A program made the translations under genes and the position numbers. A DNA stretch of 64,000 nucleotides from Opitutus sp. GTDB lineage: Bacteria; Verrucomicrobiota; Verrucomicrobiia; Opitutales; Opitutaceae. This document shows positions 58,925 to 64,000 of this stretch, in pieces. The first letter of the stretch is position 1. The number at the start of each line of letters is the position of its first letter. The DNA lies in contig SIBG01000004.1 of assembly GCA_009695305.1 (NCBI GenBank), positions 19,933 through 83,932 of the forward strand. Direction: 5' to 3'. The notes beneath the pieces were generated by a model. It saw only the letters and a list, made by a program, of their open reading frames with translations, was not told where the DNA came from and did not search any database.

Positions 58925-61822
58925 ATGTCTTCGTCCGCCGATCTCCTCGCTCCCACCGACACCTTCGCCCGCCGCCACACCGGCGACCACGCCGCCGAGA
59001 CCGCCGCCATGCTCGCATTGCTGGGCTACCCGTCGGTGGACGCCCTGGTTGATGCCGCCGTGCCGCCGCACATCCGCCGCGGCCCGCTCAACCTTCCCGC
59101 CGCCAGCGGCGAAAGCGCCGCGCTCGCCGAACTGCGCTCGCTCGCGAGCGAAAACAAAGTTTTCCGCAGTTTCATCGGCCTCGGCTACCATGGCACCCAC
59201 ACGCCCGGCGTGATTCAGCGTAACATCCTCGAAAATCCCGGCTGGTATACCGCCTACACGCCCTATCAGGCCGAGATTTCGCAGGGCCGGCTCGAGGCCC
59301 TGCTGAATTTCCAAACCGTCGTCACCGATCTCACCGGCCTCGAAATCGCCAACGCGTCCATGCTCGACGAGGGCACCGCCGCCGCCGAGGCCATGATGAT
59401 GTGCCATCGCCTAAAAGAAGGCGACCCCACCGCACTCCGCACTTTTTTCGTCTCGGCCAGTTGTCACCCGCAGACGATCGACATCGTGCGCACCCGCGCC
59501 ACGCCGCTCGGCGTCGAGGTCATCGTCGGCGACCACCGCACCTTGGCGCTGACCGCGAACTGTTTCGGGGTGCTCGTGCAATATCCCGACACGACCGGCT
59601 CCATCCACGATTTCGAAAAATTCTTCGCCAGCGCGCATGACGCGGGTGCGTTCACCATTGTCGCCACCGACCTGCTCGCCCTCACGCTGCTGCGCGCGCC
59701 CGGTGAGTTCGGCGCCGACGTCGCGGTCGGCTCCGCGCAACGCTTCGGCGTGCCGCTGGGCTTCGGCGGCCCGCACGCGGGATTTCTCGCGACGAAGGAC
59801 GCGTTCAAGCGCCAGATGCCCGGCCGCCTCGTCGGCGTCTCGAAAGACGCCCAGGGCGATCCCGCGATGCGCCTCGCCCTCGGCACCCGCGAGCAACACA
59901 TCCGCCGCGACAAGGCCACGTCGAACATCTGCACGGCCCAGGTGCTCCTCGCGGTGATGGCGTCGATGTATGCGGTCTACCATGGGCCCGCGGGGCTGAA
60001 AGAAATCGCGCGCCGCGTGAAACGGCTCACCGAACTTCTCGCCGCCGGCCTCCGCGCCGCGGGCGCGAAGGTGAATGCCGAGCCCGTCTTCGACACGCTG
60101 ACGATCTCCAAGGTCGCCGCCGCGCGCGTCCTCGCCGCCGCCGAGGCGAAAAAATTCAACCTCCACCGCGTCGACGACACCACCGTCAGTCTCGCGCTGG
60201 ATGAGACGACGACCGTCGAGGAGGTCAAAATCCTCCTCACCTTTTTCAACGAGTCCGCCTCCCTCCCGGCCGCCGATCTCCCAGCTTCGATTGCCGACTT
60301 CCGCGCGCCCTTGGCGCGGAGGTCCGCCTTCCTCACTCACCCCACGTTCGACCGTTACCACACCGAGCACGAGATGCTCCGCTACATCAAGCGGCTTGAA
60401 GCCAAGGATCTCTCCCTCATCCATTCGATGATCTCACTTGGTTCGTGCACGATGAAGCTCAACGCCACCAGCGAGATGTTTCCCGTCTCGTGGCCGGAAT
60501 TCGGCCAGCTCCACCCGTTCGCCCCCGCCGAGCAGACGCGTGGTTATCAAAAACTTTTCCGCGATCTTGAGACGTGGCTCAGCGAAATCACTGGCTTCAC
60601 CGCCGTGTCGCTCCAACCCAACGCCGGCTCGCAGGGCGAATACGCCGGCCTCCTCGTCATCCGCGCCTTTCACGAGTCGCGCGGCGAACGCCACCGCCAC
60701 ATCTGCCTCATCCCCACCAGCGCGCACGGCACGAATCCCGCGAGCGCCGCGATGTGCGGCTTCAAGGTCGTGCCCGTCGCCTGCGACGCGAACGGCAACA
60801 TCGACGTCGCCGGTCTCCGCGCCAAGGCCGCGACCCACGCTCACGATCTCGCGGCGCTCATGGTCACCTATCCGAGCACGCACGGCGTCTTCGAAAGCTC
60901 GATCAAGGACATCTGCGCCGCCATCCACGCGCACGGCGGCCAGGTTTACATGGACGGCGCGAACATGAATGCCCAGGTCGGCCTCACCTCCCCCGGTCAC
61001 ATCGGCGCTGACGTCTGCCATCTCAACCTCCATAAGACCTTTTGCATCCCGCACGGCGGTGGCGGACCCGGCATGGGCCCCATCGGCGTCGCGGCCCACC
61101 TCGCGCCGTTCCTCCCCGGACACCCGGTGGTTTCTCCGCATTCGAAAATCGAGCATCAGAAATCGAGAATCGGAGCCGTCTCCGCGGCTCCGTGGGGCTC
61201 CGCGTCCATCCTCGTCATCTCGTGGATGTATATTCGCATGATGGGCCCCGTCGGGCTCACGGAAGCGACCAAGCACGCGATCCTCAAGGCCAACTACGTC
61301 GCCCACCGCCTCGCGAAATATTTTCCCGTGCTCTACCGCGGGAACGCCGGCCTCATCGCCCACGAATGCATCGTCGATCTCCGCGCGTGGAAGAAAAACG
61401 GCGTCGAGGTCGAGGACGCCGCGAAGCGGCTCATGGATTACGGCTATCACGCGCCCACGATGTCCTTTCCGGTCCCGGGCACGTTCATGATCGAGCCCAC
61501 CGAGAGCGAGGCGCAGAGCGAACTCGACCGTTTCTGCGACGCGATGATTTCCATCCACGGCGAGATGCAGGCCGTCGCCCACGGCGAGTCCGACAAGACC
61601 AACAATCCGCTCAAGCACGCGCCGCACACCGCGAAGGCTGTTTGCGCCGACGCGTGGAACCACCCCTACTCACGCGAAACCGCGGCGTTTCCTTCGCCCG
61701 CCACTCGGGCCGCCAAGTTCTGGCCCGCCGTCGGCCGCGTCGACAACGTCTACGGTGACCGGAATCTCGTGTGCTCCTGCCTCGGAATGGAGGCGTATAC
61801 GACGCCGGTTGCGCCAGGCTGA
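58925..61822 (+). CDS. gcvP: Glycine dehydrogenase (aminomethyl-transferring), P-protein
   Basis: This is a 965-residue single-chain P-protein of the glycine cleavage system, which decarboxylates glycine with PLP and passes the aminomethyl group to lipoyl-H protein. The N-terminal half has [20 protein letters not shown] and [20 protein letters not shown]. The C-terminal half binds PLP at about Lys704 in [40 protein letters not shown] is also typical. Start ATG 58925 was chosen because it gives the family N-terminus. A short insertion [14 protein letters not shown] (about 740-753) interrupts a conserved stretch. gcvT and gcvH are not in the window. A terminator follows. Confidence 0.96.
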   Translation: MSSSADLLAPTDTFARRHTGDHAAETAAMLALLGYPSVDALVDAAVPPHIRRGPLNLPAASGESAALAELRSLASENKVFRSFIGLGYHGTHTPGVIQRNILENPGWYTAYTPYQAEISQGRLEALLNFQTVVTDLTGLEIANASMLDEGTAAAEAMMMCHRLKEGDPTALRTFFVSASCHPQTIDIVRTRATPLGVEVIVGDHRTLALTANCFGVLVQYPDTTGSIHDFEKFFASAHDAGAFTIVATDLLALTLLRAPGEFGADVAVGSAQRFGVPLGFGGPHAGFLATKDAFKRQMPGRLVGVSKDAQGDPAMRLALGTREQHIRRDKATSNICTAQVLLAVMASMYAVYHGPAGLKEIARRVKRLTELLAAGLRAAGAKVNAEPVFDTLTISKVAAARVLAAAEAKKFNLHRVDDTTVSLALDETTTVEEVKILLTFFNESASLPAADLPASIADFRAPLARRSAFLTHPTFDRYHTEHEMLRYIKRLEAKDLSLIHSMISLGSCTMKLNATSEMFPVSWPEFGQLHPFAPAEQTRGYQKLFRDLETWLSEITGFTAVSLQPNAGSQGEYAGLLVIRAFHESRGERHRHICLIPTSAHGTNPASAAMCGFKVVPVACDANGNIDVAGLRAKAATHAHDLAALMVTYPSTHGVFESSIKDICAAIHAHGGQVYMDGANMNAQVGLTSPGHIGADVCHLNLHKTFCIPHGGGGPGMGPIGVAAHLAPFLPGHPVVSPHSKIEHQKSRIGAVSAAPWGSASILVISWMYIRMMGPVGLTEATKHAILKANYVAHRLAKYFPVLYRGNAGLIAHECIVDLRAWKKNGVEVEDAAKRLMDYGYHAPTMSFPVPGTFMIEPTESEAQSELDRFCDAMISIHGEMQAVAHGESDKTNNPLKHAPHTAKAVCADAWNHPYSRETAAFPSPATRAAKFWPAVGRVDNVYGDRNLVCSCLGMEAYTTPVAPG

Positions 61823-61881
61823 AATCCAGCCGACCAGCCGCCCGGCTCGAATTTGATTCGCGCTCGCCATGATCCCCGTCA

Positions 61882-61910
61882 GCCCCGCCCACCCGCGGGG
61901 CTTTTCTTTT
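61882..61910 (+). terminator. Intrinsic terminator of gcvP
   Basis: GCCCCGC (61882-61888) pairs with GCGGGGC (61895-61901) around CCACCC, followed by TTTTCTTTT (61902-61910). It lies 59 nt after the gcvP stop. Confidence 0.85.
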
Positions 61911-62325
61911 GCCCGCACCGCGAGAGGGGGAGCGATGCTTCGCCGGGAAATCCGGCGGGCCCGCCGTGGGCCGGGAGGCCTGGGTGGCGTCGAAGGTGGA
62001 GTGAGCGCTTGGCGCGTCCGCTCGCTCGTCTCTCCCTTACCTCCCTCCCCCCTCAAGCGTCGTGCTCCGTCAAAAAATCGCCGGGAGTTTTCACCATGTC
62101 GCCGGCCGTCTTTCGAACAAGTCAGCTTCTTGTGCTCCCGCCGCTCGTCCGTCTCATCCGACTCCACACTCTTCATCGTGCCGATAAGCAGCACGAGCTG
62201 GCGAGCGGAGGCGTTTCCCGAGGAAATGTTCGACTGCAGGCCGACTATCCGCGGCGTGCGCCAGTCGATTTTTCACCCGCCACGAAGCGCCTTGACCGAA
62301 GTGTAACCGGTGACACCTTGGCCTC
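61911..62325. other. Intergenic region before the toxin-antitoxin pair
   Basis: I see no convincing gene in these 415 nt. Open frames translate to Arg/Pro-rich low-complexity peptides. GC-rich palindromic stretches occur near 61943-61990. It presumably contains the promoter of the antitoxin gene. Confidence 0.45.
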
Positions 62326-62559
62326 ATGAAGACGATTTCCCTGAAGCAGCTCCACGCTCGCACCGGCTACTGGGCCCGCAGCGCCCAAAAGCAGCCCATC
62401 ATCGTCACTGATCGCGGCGAAAAAATCGTCACGCTCCAGCGTCATGTCACCAACCCCCGCGCCCCCGCCGTGATCGATCTCGCCGCGCGTTTGAAATGGA
62501 TGCCCGTGAGTCCGGCCGACTCGACCATCTTCATTTCCGAGAATCGCGACGGGCGATGA
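62326..62559 (+). CDS. Type II antitoxin, Phd/YefM-like
   Basis: This is a 77-residue protein with the pattern MKTISLKQLHARTGYWARSA followed by QKQPIIVTDRGEKIVTLQRH, typical of Phd/YefM-type antitoxins that bind DNA and neutralise the toxin through a flexible C-terminus. It overlaps the downstream PIN-domain gene by four bases (ATGA), the usual antitoxin-first order. Confidence 0.85.
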   Translation: MKTISLKQLHARTGYWARSAQKQPIIVTDRGEKIVTLQRHVTNPRAPAVIDLAARLKWMPVSPADSTIFISENRDGR

Positions 62560-63002
62560 TCTACTGGGACACCTCGTATCTGGCCAAGCTTTACGTGCGC
62601 GAGGTCGGCACCGAACAAGTGCTGCAAACTTTCGCGCACCAGGGTGGATTCGTTTGTTGCGAGCATGGCCGGCTCGAGCTGATGACTGCTTTCAAACGCC
62701 ACCAGCGCGAGCGCCTGCTGAGTGCGGCCGAATTGAGAGTTCTCTGGACCCGCCATGAACAGGATTTGGCGAACGGACTCATTCGCTACCTGCCACTACC
62801 CTCCGCGCTGATCGAGCACACCTGCCGGACCGTTTTTCTGCTGCCGTCCTCCGTTTTCCTTCGCACCGCCGACGCACTTCATCTCGCCTGCGCCGCCGAC
62901 GCCGGCCTCAAGGAAATCTACAGCCACGACCGCCATCTCCTCGCCGCCGCGCCGCATTTCGGTTTGAAGGGTCTCGACATCATTTCTCCGCAAGCAAAAT
63001 GA
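62556..63002 (+). CDS. PIN domain toxin, VapC-like
   Basis: This is a 148-residue PIN ribonuclease from ATG 62556 (MIYWDTSYLAKLYVREVGTE). The catalytic acidic residues are visible at Asp5 (YWDTSYLAKLY), Glu (CEHGRLELMTAF) and Asp in FLRTADALHLACAADAGLKE, with the third in IYSHDRHLLAAA. It would cleave RNA, often tRNA or rRNA, when released from the antitoxin. Its stop overlaps the start of the fumarylacetoacetate-hydrolase-family gene, so three genes are coupled. Confidence 0.88.
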   Translation: MIYWDTSYLAKLYVREVGTEQVLQTFAHQGGFVCCEHGRLELMTAFKRHQRERLLSAAELRVLWTRHEQDLANGLIRYLPLPSALIEHTCRTVFLLPSSVFLRTADALHLACAADAGLKEIYSHDRHLLAAAPHFGLKGLDIISPQAK

Positions 63003-63802
63003 AAATCATCCGCCACCTCACCCCCGCCGGCCCCGCCTACGCTGCGCTTCAACCTGATGGCTCCGCGCGCGAAATCGCCGGCGACCTCTTCGGTGACTTT
63101 CGCGTCACCGACCGCACCGTCAAGCCCGGCAAGCTCCTCGCGCCCGTCGTCCCGACCAACCTCCCCTGCATCGGCCTCAATTACAAAAAGCACGCCGCCG
63201 AGAGCAACAGCCCGCTCCCGCCGCATCCCGTGCTCTTCATCAAGAACACCGCGGCCCTTCAAAACCCCGGCGATCCCATCGAAATCCCCGTGAAGCTTCC
63301 CAGCACGATGGTCGACTACGAGTGCGAGCTCGCCGTCGTCATCGGCCGGCGTTGCAAAAATGTTTCGCGCGCCCACGCCCTCGACTACGTCCTCGGCTAC
63401 ACCTGTGCCAACGATGTCTCCGCCCGCGACTGGCAGCGCAACGGCGGCGGCGGCCAGTGGTGCCAGGGCAAGGGCTTCGACACGTTTTGTCCGCTCGGCC
63501 CGGTGCTCGTCACCAAGGACGAAATTCCGGATCCGAACAAACTCCGCATCCGCACGATCCTCAACGGCGAGACCATGCAGGACTGGAACACCGACGACAT
63601 GATCTTCGACGTGCCCGCGATTATCGAGTTCCTGAGCAGCAGCAAGACGCTCCTGCCCGGCACCGTCATTCTCACCGGCACGCCCCACGGCGTCGGCTTC
63701 GCGCGCACTCCTCCCGTCTGGCTGAAGGCCGGCGACACCGTGAGCATCGAGATTGAAAACATCGGCACGCTGACGAATCCAGTCGTTGCCGAACGCCTCT
63801 GA
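62999..63802 (+). CDS. Fumarylacetoacetate hydrolase family protein
   Basis: This is a 267-residue enzyme. The FAH domain is recognised by PCIGLNYKKHAAESNSPLPP, metal ligands in MVDYECELAVVIGRRCKNVS (two Glu) and GYTCANDVSARDWQRNGGGG (Asp), and LLPGTVILTGTPHGVGFART. Members include ureidoglycolate lyase, acylpyruvases and 2-hydroxyhepta-2,4-diene-1,7-dioate isomerases; substrate cannot be assigned. It overlaps the PIN toxin stop by four bases (ATGA), which may be incidental. A hairpin (63818-63838) follows. Confidence 0.9.
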   Translation: MKIIRHLTPAGPAYAALQPDGSAREIAGDLFGDFRVTDRTVKPGKLLAPVVPTNLPCIGLNYKKHAAESNSPLPPHPVLFIKNTAALQNPGDPIEIPVKLPSTMVDYECELAVVIGRRCKNVSRAHALDYVLGYTCANDVSARDWQRNGGGGQWCQGKGFDTFCPLGPVLVTKDEIPDPNKLRIRTILNGETMQDWNTDDMIFDVPAIIEFLSSSKTLLPGTVILTGTPHGVGFARTPPVWLKAGDTVSIEIENIGTLTNPVVAERL

Positions 63803-63817
63803 GCTAGCACCGTGCGT

Positions 63818-63838
63818 CGGCAAGATTCGTTCTTGCCG
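63818..63838. other. Perfect hairpin after the FAH gene
   Basis: CGGCAAGA (63818-63825) pairs with TCTTGCCG (63831-63838) around TTCGT. No T-run follows, so termination is weak or absent. It may instead be part of the flank of the adjacent insertion sequence. Confidence 0.5.
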
Positions 63839-63917
63839 CAGCTTCCTCGCGGCCTAGTATCACGTAACACTTAGTATTTCGTATTGATTTAGATGGCGAT
63901 ATGGCCTGTGCTCCGGC

Positions 63918-64000
63918 ATGGCCAATCGATATAAAGTTACCCTGACGAAGCCGGAACGAGCCCAGCTCACTGAGCTGACGCGCAGCGGCAAGTCCACGGC
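63918..64000 (+). mobile_element. IS630-type transposase, N-terminal fragment cut by window edge
   Basis: An open frame from ATG 63918 begins MANRYKVTLTKPERAQLTEL and continues TRSGKSTA. This matches the N-terminus of IS630-family transposases, whose first helix-turn-helix usually reads KYxVxLTxxERxxLxxLxxxGK. The rest of the gene, the DDE domain and the right terminus lie outside the window. The left terminus should lie in the A/T-rich stretch 63850-63917, but I cannot define the terminal repeat. Confidence 0.7.

Noticed and set aside
61139..61180. Repeat-like DNA TCGAAAATCGAGCATCAGAA in gcvP encoding [14 protein letters not shown]
   Set aside because: The E. coli P-protein has sequence of nearly the same length here, so this is probably a small, tolerated variation and not an element.
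61670..62194. Minus-strand frame of 174 codons downstream of gcvP
   Set aside because: Most of it is antisense to gcvP or consists of Arg-rich sequence over the terminator; no family similarity is visible.

Overview
This is a GC-rich bacterial chromosome segment, most likely from an opitutal verrucomicrobium (Opitutaceae-like). The assignment is by inference. It rests on the paired DUF1501 and cytochrome-c/DUF1549/DUF1553 genes of the Planctomycetes-Verrucomicrobia type, a DUF1080 protein, a lipoprotein-anchored sugar-phosphate isomerase, and several short palindromic repeats of a kind I associate with this group.

Positions 1-22342 (all minus strand) hold the core gene-expression block. In transcription order it reads tRNA-Thr, tuf, tRNA-Trp, secE, nusG, rplK, rplA, rplJ, rplL, an attenuator-like hairpin, rpoB, rpoC and a strong terminator, then later rpsL, rpsG, fusA, rpsJ, rplC, rplD and rplW (cut by the window edge). 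This is the classical tufB-secE-nusG-rplKAJL-rpoBC plus str/S10 order, but about 4.5 kb of accessory DNA (roughly 4940-9480) lies between rpoC and rpsL. That insert holds an Nramp-like transporter, a frameshifted unknown gene, the C-terminal half of a flavin-dependent halogenase-like protein joined to a deletion remnant of a type I restriction hsdM gene, an IS3-type transposase scrap, a small membrane protein and REP-like repeats. RpoC appears to lack all four cysteines of its second zinc site.

Positions 22437-33069 carry a TPR/ExbB/ExbD/TonB-like operon whose ExbD has Asn where the motor Asp is expected, a LemA/YbjQ/M48-peptidase cluster with repeats behind it, and a LysR regulator next to a DctA-type dicarboxylate carrier. 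Positions 33298-43825 carry the DUF1501 and DUF1549/1553 pair, a NERD protein, SufE, TatD (behind a perfect 21-nt palindrome), TcdA, DUF1080, a sugar-phosphate isomerase and a cysteine-less thioredoxin-fold protein.

Positions 43973-48416 form a tight, mostly overlapping minus-strand operon: glycosyltransferase (with two palindromes in its reading frame), PD-(D/E)XK-like nuclease, DNA-methyltransferase-like protein, Hsp33, PnuC and a NadR-type kinase. The last two form a nicotinamide-riboside salvage pair. Divergent to it is a fusion of a di-iron fatty-acid hydroxylase domain to a hemolysin-III/PAQR-like membrane domain. After it come msrA and a mazG-like/ykgJ/ettA operon, then a TRAP-T transporter (TatT lipoprotein, DctP, fused DctQM), tRNA-Val, nth, gcvP with a terminator, a Phd/PIN toxin-antitoxin pair overlapping a fumarylacetoacetate-hydrolase-family gene, and the start of an IS630-type transposase at the right edge.

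I see no CRISPR array, rRNA gene or phage module. The strongest candidates for new biology are the hydroxylase-PAQR fusion, the RpoC zinc-site loss, the ExbD D-to-N variant, palindromic repeats used as coding sequence, and the decayed island inside the ribosomal/RNA polymerase superoperon.
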